This document shows positions 1 to 8,033 of a DNA stretch of 64,000 nucleotides, piece by piece. The DNA lies in the NCBI GenBank assembly GCA_964626565.1, contig CAZVFX010000018.1:16363-80362 (forward strand), given 5' to 3'. The DNA comes from CAZVFX01 sp964626565 (GTDB taxonomy: Bacteria; Myxococcota_A; UBA9042; CAIXZC01). Numbering within the stretch: position 1 is the stretch's first letter; every line of letters begins with the position of its first letter. The notes under the pieces are model-generated. The model worked only from the letters and a program-made list of their open reading frames with translations. It was not told the origin of the DNA and searched no databases. The translations under genes and the position numbers were made by a program.

Positions 1-122
1 ATGGAGTACTGGATGTTGAACCTGAGACCCGCCAGCCGCCGCTCCATGTCGGGGGTAAGCAGAGATGCGGGCCGGTCGGAAGCCCGTCGACCAAAGGTCG
101 GTGTATCGTGGTGCTGCGACAT
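1..122 (-). CDS. DUF58 family protein, N-terminal fragment (runs off the left edge)
   Basis: The frame opens with ATG at 122, six bases after the moxR stop, and continues past the window edge. Only about 40 residues are visible, beginning MSQHHDTPTFGRRASDRPAS and followed by LLTPDMERRLAGLRF. That stretch resembles the opening of DUF58 (BatA/YeaD-like) proteins, where a short 'LLTPELLRRLERL'-like segment precedes the domain. MoxR ATPases are very often followed directly by DUF58 proteins, so position supports the call more strongly than sequence. A GGAGG lies 14 bases upstream inside the end of moxR, which is far for a ribosome-binding site. Most of the gene is outside the window. Confidence 0.6.
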   Translation of the reverse strand, partial: MSQHHDTPTFGRRASDRPASLLTPDMERRLAGLRFNIQYS

Positions 123-128
123 GTTGGC

Positions 129-1115
129 CTAACCGACCTCCTTCACCAGCTCTCCAACCAGTTTGTCCTTGTCCACCCGCTCAGTTTCGGCGCGGAAATT
201 CAGCACCAATCGATGCCGGAGCACCGCGGGAGCCATGTCTGCGACGTCTTCGACGCGGGGACTCGGGCTGCCCTGCAGCAAAGCCCACGCCTTGGCCGCC
301 GCCAGCAGATTCTGGGCCGCTCGCGGCCCCGCTCCCCACGACACAAACTCGTTAATGAATGGCGGCGCACCGGAGCCGGGCCGCGTGGCCCGCACCAGGC
401 GCACCACAAAGTCCACCACGTGGTCGCCCACGGGGACTCTGCTCACCAATCTCTGGGCCTCCAGAAGTTGCTCCGGGTTGGCCATCTTCTGGAGCGCAGG
501 ACCGTGCACAGGCGGCATGCGCACAATGTCCGCTTCCTCTTCGGAGTTCGGGTACTCCATGTTGATACTCAGCAGGAAACGATCAAGCAGCGCTTCGGGC
601 AGGGGATAGGTGCCTTCCTGCTCGATAGGATTCTGGGTGGCAAACACATGAAAGGGCTCTTCCAGGGTATAGGTTTTGCCCATGGCGGTAACCTGGAACT
701 CCTGCATCGCCTGCAGCAGGGCGGCCTGGGTCTTGGGCGGCGTCCTATTCACCTCGTCCGCCAGCAGGAGGTTGCAGAATACCGGTCCCCGCACGAAAGT
801 AAAATCCCGCCGGCCGGTGCTGCGGTCTTCTTCGATCACCTCGGTGCCGGTAATGTCGGAGGGCATCAGGTCGGGCGTGAACTGCACCCTTGAGAAGTGC
901 AACTCCAGAACCTCGGCCAGCGACTTCACCAACAGGGTCTTGGCCAGCCCCGGAACCCCGACAATCAAACTGTGGCCCCTGGACAACAGCGTTACCACCA
1001 CGAGGTCAAGCGTTGCCTGCTGACCGATGATGCGGCGATGTAGCTCGCCGGTGAGGTTCTCCCGCAGTCCATGGACGAATTCAACAACCCCTTTCTCGTC
1101 GTTCTTCAGCGACAT
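129..1115 (-). CDS. MoxR family AAA+ ATPase
   Basis: A 328-residue AAA+ ATPase of the MoxR family. These ATPases are thought to act as chaperones that mature or insert partner proteins, often DUF58/VWA proteins encoded beside them. Walker A is GVPGLAKT at residues 53-60. Walker B is LLADEVNRTPPKTQAALLQA, and the sensor region reads ATQNPIEQEGTYPLPEALLD; both are typical of MoxR. A GTG six bases further upstream is possible, but ATG at 1115 has GGAG at a seven-base spacing, lying inside the preceding gene's stop region. It is the third gene downstream of gspN and is followed by the DUF58 fragment. Cytoplasmic; specific substrate unknown. Confidence 0.93.
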   Translation of the reverse strand: MSLKNDEKGVVEFVHGLRENLTGELHRRIIGQQATLDLVVVTLLSRGHSLIVGVPGLAKTLLVKSLAEVLELHFSRVQFTPDLMPSDITGTEVIEEDRSTGRRDFTFVRGPVFCNLLLADEVNRTPPKTQAALLQAMQEFQVTAMGKTYTLEEPFHVFATQNPIEQEGTYPLPEALLDRFLLSINMEYPNSEEEADIVRMPPVHGPALQKMANPEQLLEAQRLVSRVPVGDHVVDFVVRLVRATRPGSGAPPFINEFVSWGAGPRAAQNLLAAAKAWALLQGSPSPRVEDVADMAPAVLRHRLVLNFRAETERVDKDKLVGELVKEVG

Positions 1116-1117
1116 TG

Positions 1118-2605
1118 TCACTCTCCTTCTCGGGTGCCGAGCAGCCCGATTGTCTCATTGGCGAACGGGTTCACAAGCCACGCCCTCTCCGCCAGTTCCC
1201 CGGCCTTTTCTTCCTGCCCTCCGGCCCGGTACGCAAGTGCAGCCACGTACAGAAGTCGGCTATCGTCGGGATAGTCGGGCAACCAGGCTTCGACCTGGGC
1301 CACCGCTTCGTCGACTCGTTCTAACTCGAGCAACAGTCGGACAATGCGCCAGGCTACGTCCGGGGTGCCCTGGATGCCTGCGGGCAACCGCTGGTACACC
1401 TTCAGCGCCTCACCCTTGTGCTCCCGTCCCCACAAGAGGTCCCCGACCATTACCGTGCGCCGGGATTCATCGAGTTCCTGCTGCTGCTTCTCGGAAAGAT
1501 ACTGGGGCGCAAGACTGTAAAGCAAGGCGTCCTGAGCGTCCTTATTGCCGACATTTCGCCAGCGGCCCTTGGCCCATGCGAACAGGGCGTTGTCCGACAA
1601 ACCGGTAATGGCACGCTGGGCACTCTTCCAGTCCTCGCCGGCGGCCACCGACTCCACGAACCTCTTGACCGCATTCTCGTCGCTCTTCTGCACCAGCACC
1701 CTCACCAAGAAGAGCGCCTGGAGGAACGCAGCCCGGGATTTGAGCGGCGAGCCCAACTTCCAGAACGACTCTGCCAACTGCTCCCGGCTCAACAGCAACC
1801 CCTCTTCCACAGCCAGGTACAGAAGCGACTGCTCAACCCTGGTGAGCCTCGACGGCCGACTCTGCGTACTCCACTCCTCCAGATAACGAGCGATCCCTTC
1901 CTCGAAGAACACCGGCAGCGCAGCCGGGGCCTTGAGATGAAGGACCAGGTGCACCATTTCGTGACATAGAACACGGTCCCAGGCGTAGCCGTTGGGAAAT
2001 GACGCGGGGCTGAGCAGCACCACCTTCCCAAACAGCACGGTAGCCACGGTGCCGCTCTCTTCCAGCCGGTCCAGCGGCACACGGGAAAGGGCAGCCAGTT
2101 GGGCTAGGTCTTCCACAAAAACCACCTCCGGCTGGAGCGGCGTCTTCACAGAGAAATACTCGTAGTAAGGGTCCAGCATGGACCCGAGCCGTTCCTTTAT
2201 CTTCCGGCCCCACTCCTCCTGTCCGGCCGGTACCCGGAGAGCCACCCCCGGCTGGTCCGGAGCCACGATGGTCAGGCGATCCAGCACCGCTTGCCAGGAA
2301 GTGGCAAGTTCGACAATTCCATCGGCTCGCAGCCGGATCTGCTCGTCCTCGCTACCGGCAACGCTCTTTCCCGATTCCAGTGCGACTGCATAGTCGCCGT
2401 CGAGAAAAGCTCCCAATGCCCCGGCCAGACGGGACCCGTCGGGCGTGGTCGTCTCCTGCTCAAGCGCCAGGATAGCGGCCCGATCCCACCGCTCGAAAGC
2501 AGCATCCAGGCCGTCGACAAAGTCACTCCCGGCCAAGGCCGCACCTGCCGGCAGGCAGGCTATTGCGACAGCAGCGAGAAGTACTCTTTTGTAAGCTCTC
2601 TCCAT
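1118..2605 (-). CDS. Exported zinc-peptidase-like (peptidase MA type) protein with C-terminal TPR-like region
   Basis: 495 residues starting with a signal peptide (MERAYKRVLLAAVAIACLPA, cleavage near GAALA). A gluzincin signature follows: HEMVH at residues 215-219, with a likely third zinc ligand Glu in PVFFEEGIARYLEEW about 17 residues later, as in peptidase MA-like proteins. The last 130 residues are helical and TPR-like (KVYQRLPAGIQGTPDVAW; LLYVAALAYRAGGQEEKAGE). A periplasmic metalloprotease or inactive relative is the natural reading, but the substrate is unknown. The start overlaps the end of the upstream DUF4175-like gene by 46 bases, and the stop is fused to the ribosome-binding site of moxR, so the set is probably translationally coupled. 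Confidence 0.75.
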   Translation of the reverse strand: MERAYKRVLLAAVAIACLPAGAALAGSDFVDGLDAAFERWDRAAILALEQETTTPDGSRLAGALGAFLDGDYAVALESGKSVAGSEDEQIRLRADGIVELATSWQAVLDRLTIVAPDQPGVALRVPAGQEEWGRKIKERLGSMLDPYYEYFSVKTPLQPEVVFVEDLAQLAALSRVPLDRLEESGTVATVLFGKVVLLSPASFPNGYAWDRVLCHEMVHLVLHLKAPAALPVFFEEGIARYLEEWSTQSRPSRLTRVEQSLLYLAVEEGLLLSREQLAESFWKLGSPLKSRAAFLQALFLVRVLVQKSDENAVKRFVESVAAGEDWKSAQRAITGLSDNALFAWAKGRWRNVGNKDAQDALLYSLAPQYLSEKQQQELDESRRTVMVGDLLWGREHKGEALKVYQRLPAGIQGTPDVAWRIVRLLLELERVDEAVAQVEAWLPDYPDDSRLLYVAALAYRAGGQEEKAGELAERAWLVNPFANETIGLLGTREGE

Positions 2606-5580
2606 CTATCCTCTTCCCAATACTCCGTGCTCATTTCCAGGAAACGCTCAAGTCGCTCCCTGGAGACCGTCTCCCCTTTGCCGCCCAACTCCAGGCTGGG
2701 CTGCATGCCGCCCGCAGCCAGGGCGCCCGCCGACTTGGCGTCCCCCGAGGCGTAGCGCAGAGCATCTTGCAGCCGTCCGATGCTCTCCTCGGCAAAGATC
2801 ACCAACCGATAGGTATCGTCCAACATCAGCGAGGCCAGGCTCGCTTTCGACTTGGTGACGTTTTCGGCCAACCGGTCGAGAACCGGTGCGAAACGGCCGA
2901 AGAAGATGGGGAACATCTTCTCCAACGGTTCCATCTTCTCCTTCATGCGGGTCAGCTCCCTCTCCAGCTCTTCCAGCCCTCCGGCCAACTCCTGAAGCCG
3001 CTCCGGTTTCAGCGAAACGAGCTTCTCCCGCTGAGGCCTGATCGCACCCAACTTAGCGGCCACACTCTCGGCCATACGTTTTGCCTCGTGCACTTTCTCC
3101 AACTCCCGCCGGCTCTTCTTCACCTTCTTGCGGTCCTTGCTGTACCGAATGATCAGCTTGAGGGAGAACTCCATGGACTGGGTGAGCACCACCAGGTCCC
3201 GCGCCAACCCGGTAGCCTCCTCCACTTTCAACAGAGACACGAGCCGGCCCAGTTTGGAGAGCTTCTCCTTGAACTCCACCACCTGTTTGCGGTCCACCTC
3301 GAGATAGATGCTCTGGGTAAACCGGCGGGCCTTCCGACTGAGCTTGGCCACCTTGCGGGCCACGTCCTGCACCACCACGATTGTGCGCTTCCGGCGGATG
3401 TACCGCTTGGTCTCCTTTTCCACATCACCCAGGAGTGCCTCGAGCTGCTTCTTCAGCGTCTGGTTGAGGCCGGCCATGGTTTTCAGGCGGGAGGTCATTT
3501 CGGCCCGGGCATTGCGGAAGGAGGTAGAGAGACGATTCATGCTCTGGGCGTAGGCCCCTTCTACGGACCGCGCCGCGTGTTCCACCGCCAGGGAAAGGGA
3601 TTCCAGGCTCTCCTTCCAATTCCCGGCGCCGCTGTCCAGCAGACGGGCAGTTACCGCCACAATCCCGGCGAACCCCTCCTCATCGGAGGCGGCCAGGTAG
3701 GGGGTGAAAAGTGCCGGCATACGGGGCAGCGTTTCCGACCTCAGCCGTACCACCCGCCGGCCCGCCCGGTTGAGCTTCTTCAGCCCGCGGCGCATGGTGC
3801 GGGCACCCGCGGGCCCGAGAGACCCTTCCCGGCCAAGGGACATCACCCGGGCCAACTCCTGTTGGATTCGTCCCGACTCATAGAACAGGTATTCGCCCAG
3901 CACCTTCTCCACCACTCCGTCCAAGGTGACTGAGTGGTGCTCCAACTCCCGGGTCAACGCCCCGAGCGCCCGGTAGGCCTTCGCAGGAGTCAGCTCCCAC
4001 GACTCTTCCGGGTGAAGCACCTCTTCCACCGACGCAGTAAGGGCAGCCACCCGGCGGGCATCCTCCTGCTTGAACAGGCTCATGGTTGCCATCTGCCCAC
4101 TGATGGACGCCAAATCGGAAGCATATTGGTCCACGCTCTCCAGCAGCTTGCCGACGGGCTCCGGCAACTCCTCCCGGGCTCCGGGGGCACTCAGGCAATC
4201 GCCCAGAAGGTCCACCGCACGATTACGCAGACCGCTCAACCGTTCGATAACGGCGCGCTGGTCTCCATATGGCGAACGCAGCACAGCCCGGCTGCGCCGA
4301 GTCCGGCAGACCCCCGGCCCGGAAACGTCGTTGGCGTCCCTGACCTCGACAAAAAAGCTCACCCTGTCATCCGGGTCCGCACCGAAGGTGGAGACCGCAA
4401 CATCGCGCTGTACCACCACCCGCTTCTCGCCCACGGGACGGGACAGTTCGATGGTCGAAGGCTCGTCGTCAAGCCCTTCTACCTCGTAGTGCAACAGAAC
4501 CGCGGAGATACCGTAATCGTCAGCGGCCTCGGCCAACACCGCGATGGAGTCCTGGGGTTTGACCACCAACTCCGGCGCAGGCTGGTGCAGCAGGCAACCG
4601 GGCTTGCGGTCCGGGGCGGCCAGAATGTCATGCCTTCCGGGCTGAACCTCCCCCGATTGAGCCCGCGCGACAAAGAAGGCGCTGCTCCCCGTGAGCACCG
4701 ACCGGCCCAAATAGACCGCGCGGTCGCCGGCCGCACCTTCCTCTTCCACCATGGGTACCCTTTCGACGCCGGCTTTGGAGTGACGCTCGAGTAACAGCGT
4801 CTGGCCTGCGGACGCGGCGTGGCAGCGGACCTCGACCACTGAACCTGCCGCCGCGGGCCCCCCCTCGCCCCACTCAACCTCCACCGGACCCCGCACCCCG
4901 AGGTAGCGTGGGGGCAACACCTTCACCCAGAGCTGCTGGCATGGCGGCAACACCCTGGCTTTGGCCCGCGGCCCCGGCTGCACCTGCGGTTGCGGAACCG
5001 CGAACGCGCTCCGGTTGGGAGCGTTGGGTTCGAAGAGACGCGTCATGGCCCGATCGACACTGTCGGGATAAGCCATGCGGGCCCACAAAGTCCCGCCGGC
5101 CACCACCAGCAGCGCCGCCACCGTATAGTAGAGCAGATTGACCGGCTTGAGCCGGCCAAGACGGATGTGAGCCAGGTCCGCCAGCGCCCGCCGGCCCACC
5201 TCGTCAACAAGCATCGGAGAAAAGTGCTGCAACTCTCCCTGGCGCCCGGCGCGGTACAGCTCCAATGCAGTGAGCAACTGCGTCTCCCGCCCCAGCGTTC
5301 GCTCCAGGTAGGCTACAAACCTTGGGAGAGAGAGATTCCGGTAAAGGGGCAAGGCAACCAGATAGATTGCGACGATGGCCGATGCCGTGGAAAGCAGCGC
5401 GTTGGTAACCGGGAGCACGTTTTCGGGCACCGGCAGCAGCAGCGCGGCCGCGACAGCCGCGTCAAGGGCCAGCGCGATGACGATACACACGCACACCACT
5501 CCACAGGCCACCACCGCGACTGCAAACAGCCCCCTCAAGAGCCTCACTTTCCGGTCTGCAGCCTTTAAACTTTCGTACAT
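2560..5580 (-). CDS. Large DUF4175-like membrane protein with long coiled coils
   Basis: About 1006 residues. Two hydrophobic segments lie near residues 20-45 and 55-80, and a third near 150-170. A beta-rich part follows with motifs resembling DUF4175 proteins (LPPRYLGVRGPVEVEW; AEAADDYGISAVLLHYE). The C-terminal half is highly charged and helical, with probable coiled coils between about 450 and 930. In known genomes DUF4175-like proteins sit with MoxR and DUF58 genes, as here, but their function is not established. ATG at 5580 was chosen; a GTG four codons upstream is possible. The gene begins 79 bases after gspN in the same direction, so it may be read through from the T2SS operon. Confidence 0.6.
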   Translation of the reverse strand: MYESLKAADRKVRLLRGLFAVAVVACGVVCVCIVIALALDAAVAAALLLPVPENVLPVTNALLSTASAIVAIYLVALPLYRNLSLPRFVAYLERTLGRETQLLTALELYRAGRQGELQHFSPMLVDEVGRRALADLAHIRLGRLKPVNLLYYTVAALLVVAGGTLWARMAYPDSVDRAMTRLFEPNAPNRSAFAVPQPQVQPGPRAKARVLPPCQQLWVKVLPPRYLGVRGPVEVEWGEGGPAAAGSVVEVRCHAASAGQTLLLERHSKAGVERVPMVEEEGAAGDRAVYLGRSVLTGSSAFFVARAQSGEVQPGRHDILAAPDRKPGCLLHQPAPELVVKPQDSIAVLAEAADDYGISAVLLHYEVEGLDDEPSTIELSRPVGEKRVVVQRDVAVSTFGADPDDRVSFFVEVRDANDVSGPGVCRTRRSRAVLRSPYGDQRAVIERLSGLRNRAVDLLGDCLSAPGAREELPEPVGKLLESVDQYASDLASISGQMATMSLFKQEDARRVAALTASVEEVLHPEESWELTPAKAYRALGALTRELEHHSVTLDGVVEKVLGEYLFYESGRIQQELARVMSLGREGSLGPAGARTMRRGLKKLNRAGRRVVRLRSETLPRMPALFTPYLAASDEEGFAGIVAVTARLLDSGAGNWKESLESLSLAVEHAARSVEGAYAQSMNRLSTSFRNARAEMTSRLKTMAGLNQTLKKQLEALLGDVEKETKRYIRRKRTIVVVQDVARKVAKLSRKARRFTQSIYLEVDRKQVVEFKEKLSKLGRLVSLLKVEEATGLARDLVVLTQSMEFSLKLIIRYSKDRKKVKKSRRELEKVHEAKRMAESVAAKLGAIRPQREKLVSLKPERLQELAGGLEELERELTRMKEKMEPLEKMFPIFFGRFAPVLDRLAENVTKSKASLASLMLDDTYRLVIFAEESIGRLQDALRYASGDAKSAGALAAGGMQPSLELGGKGETVSRERLERFLEMSTEYWEEDRWRELTKEYFSLLSQ

Positions 5581-5659
5581 ACTTAATCCCACAGTCAGTT
5601 CCCGGGGACTAGCATTGTAGATTGTGCATCATAGGATTTGAAGCAATAAACGTTGGAGC

Positions 5660-7366
5660 TTACGGGAAGGGGACCATTTCTCCTTCGCCCGGTTGGCCCA
5701 CTTCACCCCCCGCATCCCGGTGGGGAGCAATGTCATAGCTGTCCGCGCCGGAAACCACGTCGTGAGGCTGTTCCAGAACGTCGTGCAGCTCTTCGGGCGG
5801 CAATTCCTCATCCAGCGGCTCTTCCTCTGGCGGGTTTTCCTCCTCCGGCACCACTTCGGGCTGCTTCAGCTCTTCGAGAGTGGGGCGGTCCCGGGCCTTT
5901 TCACGCTCCTTGCGCATCTCGTCCGCCCTCTTACGGGCAGCCTCTTTGCGCCGGTCCTTAGCGGCTGCTTTCTTGGCGGCCGCGGCTTTGCCTGCGCCCT
6001 TTTTCTTGTCCTTCTTCTTCTTCGCTGCCTTCGCCTTCTTCGCCGCGGCCTTCTTCTTCTTCTTCTCCTCGGCCTTGCGCTTCTTCTCCATCTTCTTGTG
6101 GGCCTTCTTACGCTTTTTCTCCGCCTTGGGCAGGCCACGCTTGCACTTGGGCCTGCCCAGGGTGCCCTTGCAGTGCATCCAATAGTAGCCGTCCAGGTCT
6201 TTGGCTCGTTGCCACTTACGATCGAACTCCAGTCCCTGACCCAACTCCTTGTTCTTGGTGACTACCACCCCCTCCTCGACCCTCTTCTGGTCGAAAAAGT
6301 CGGGGTTGAACGCCATCTTCGTCCAAAGGTCCATCCGAGCCTTCGAGAAGCTGGCCTTGGGCGGGAACAGAATGAACGAATTCGGGGAGACAAAGTAGTC
6401 GAGGCTCTCACCCTTGCACTGACCGACTTCGAACAGCACCACCGTGGCCTTCTCATGCTTGGCCTTGGTCTTGACTTTGTCCATCTCCTCAAGCCGGTCC
6501 TTACGATCGATCTTCAGCGTGAACTCGCAAGAGCCGAGGATGAGGTCAGTGAGCGGCACCTGCACTTTTCCCGCCTTGGTGCGCTGCACCAACTGCGGAG
6601 TCGGAGCCACGATATCGCTCAACTCAATGTGTATGGAGCCGCTGTAGTGGGACCTCGGCTTGTCGCTCTTCTTCTCTTCGCCGCCCTCTTCGTCCGCCTC
6701 CTCTTCTTCCTCCTCTTCGTCGTCTTCCGGCAACACCGGTTCCAGCAGGATGGAGCCGGTGTCAAGCACTCCGGTGACGCGATCCGCCTTCATGGAGGGT
6801 AGAATTGCGGAGAAAAGCACCCCGAAGAACTCGGTGTCCCCCAGGGTCAGACCTTCTATGGAGGGTAGCCGGATCGCAGGACTGGAAAAACCGATGGAGC
6901 GATCCAACTCGATCTCACCATCCTCAATGACCCCGTCCAACAGCTCCACCGAAATCCCGATATTGACGCTGCGCGGGTCCAGCATCTGTAGCAGGCTGAA
7001 CTCCAGCCTGATGGAGTCGATGTCGATGAAGGAGAACTCCTCGTCCGGTTTCTCCTCTTTGACCTCAGCCTTGCCCTCTTCTCCTTCCTTCTCGGGAACC
7101 GCGGGCTGAATCACCTTCAAAGGCTTCTTCGACTTGCGCTTGAACAACTTCTTGTTTACGCCAACAGTTACGCCTGTCAAAACCAGTTCGCCCAGACCGT
7201 CCCGCTCGATGGACTCGATCTCCAGCCGATACTTGACCGACGAACTCGCCTTGTGCTCGATGAACTCCTTGAGCCGCTCCAACGGAAAGATGAAGTACGT
7301 GAACAGCACCGTGGCGACCAGGAACAACAGCACGTATGCGATGATGGCGACAATTTTCCTTATCAT
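5660..7366 (-). CDS. gspN: Type II secretion system protein GspN (Lys/Glu-rich C-terminal extension)
   Basis: 568 residues. One N-terminal membrane segment (IVAIIAYVLLFLVATVLFTY) is followed by FPLERLKEFIEHKASSS and IESIERDGLGELVLTGVTVG, the layout of the deltaproteobacterial GspN family. The middle part has the repeating beta structure expected of a periplasmic domain, broken by an acidic run near residues 215-235. After about residue 410 the chain changes to an almost pure Lys/Ala/Glu/Arg segment and then a Glu/Pro-rich tail, with no counterpart I know of in GspN. It is the last recognisable gsp gene of the run, directly after gspM, and probably forms part of the inner-membrane platform. 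Confidence 0.8.
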   Translation of the reverse strand: MIRKIVAIIAYVLLFLVATVLFTYFIFPLERLKEFIEHKASSSVKYRLEIESIERDGLGELVLTGVTVGVNKKLFKRKSKKPLKVIQPAVPEKEGEEGKAEVKEEKPDEEFSFIDIDSIRLEFSLLQMLDPRSVNIGISVELLDGVIEDGEIELDRSIGFSSPAIRLPSIEGLTLGDTEFFGVLFSAILPSMKADRVTGVLDTGSILLEPVLPEDDEEEEEEEADEEGGEEKKSDKPRSHYSGSIHIELSDIVAPTPQLVQRTKAGKVQVPLTDLILGSCEFTLKIDRKDRLEEMDKVKTKAKHEKATVVLFEVGQCKGESLDYFVSPNSFILFPPKASFSKARMDLWTKMAFNPDFFDQKRVEEGVVVTKNKELGQGLEFDRKWQRAKDLDGYYWMHCKGTLGRPKCKRGLPKAEKKRKKAHKKMEKKRKAEEKKKKKAAAKKAKAAKKKKDKKKGAGKAAAAKKAAAKDRRKEAARKRADEMRKEREKARDRPTLEELKQPEVVPEEENPPEEEPLDEELPPEELHDVLEQPHDVVSGADSYDIAPHRDAGGEVGQPGEGEMVPFP

Positions 7367-7393
7367 CTCGCTTACCCTACCTTTGATAGGCCC

Positions 7394-8032
7394 CTACTCT
7401 TCAGCCTGCGGCTTGTAAATGAACGTTGAGATGGTCAACTTCCCCTGCACATATTCCGGGGCCCCGTACTTCTTGGTGACCACCAGCTTGGATACGTACA
7501 TGAGCCGCTCGGGGGATTCCACCTGCTCCAGAAACCGGACGAGGTCCACAAACTTGACGAAGCTGTAACCCGCAGGCTGCGACAACTCGATGAAATCGCT
7601 CGCCCGGTCCTTCTTCTTCTTCTTCTTGCCCTTCTGCTCACCGAGGTAGATGCCTCGTTCGTTGGTCTTCGCCTCATAGGTGAGCACCTTGTCCATGGAC
7701 GACTCTTCACCCGCACTACCTTTCAACTGGGAGACGTCGACCTTCCTCGCGATGGAGTCGATGGCCGTTTGGATCTTGGGGTCGTTCTCTTTAATGGCAT
7801 CCTCGAGCGCCTGCTTACGCCGCTGGGAATCGAGGTAGTCCCTCGCCCGCTCCCGAATCTCCGTCATCGCGTCCTGGCCTTCCTGGAGTTCCTCTTCCAG
7901 CTCCGTAATGGCGTCACCCAGGTAGACATAGGCAAACGCCCCGGCCCCGATAAATGCGAGGGCCACCAGCGCACCGATAAATCTCTTTTCCCTTCCGCTC
8001 ATTCGCTGAAGTATGGAGGTTCCTGCAGCCAT
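7394..8032 (-). CDS. gspM: Type II secretion system protein GspM (PilO-like)
   Basis: 212 residues with the bitopic GspM/PilO plan: a short cytoplasmic start, one membrane segment (FIGALVALAFIGAGAFAYVY), a coiled coil of about 60 residues, then a small periplasmic ferredoxin-like domain (SFVKFVDLVRFLEQVES; LMYVSKLVVTKKY). An insertion of six consecutive lysines (KGKKKKKKDRAS) sits in a loop before the last domain. GspM supports GspL in the inner-membrane assembly platform. Sequence conservation in this family is weak, so the call rests on topology plus its position between gspL and gspN. The start follows the gspL stop by one base. Confidence 0.82.
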   Translation of the reverse strand: MAAGTSILQRMSGREKRFIGALVALAFIGAGAFAYVYLGDAITELEEELQEGQDAMTEIRERARDYLDSQRRKQALEDAIKENDPKIQTAIDSIARKVDVSQLKGSAGEESSMDKVLTYEAKTNERGIYLGEQKGKKKKKKDRASDFIELSQPAGYSFVKFVDLVRFLEQVESPERLMYVSKLVVTKKYGAPEYVQGKLTISTFIYKPQAEE

Positions 8033-8033
8033 G

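Noticed and set aside
2563..3933. Plus-strand open frame of about 456 codons
   Set aside because: Opposite the coiled-coil DUF4175-like gene; Leu/His/Gln-rich shadow.
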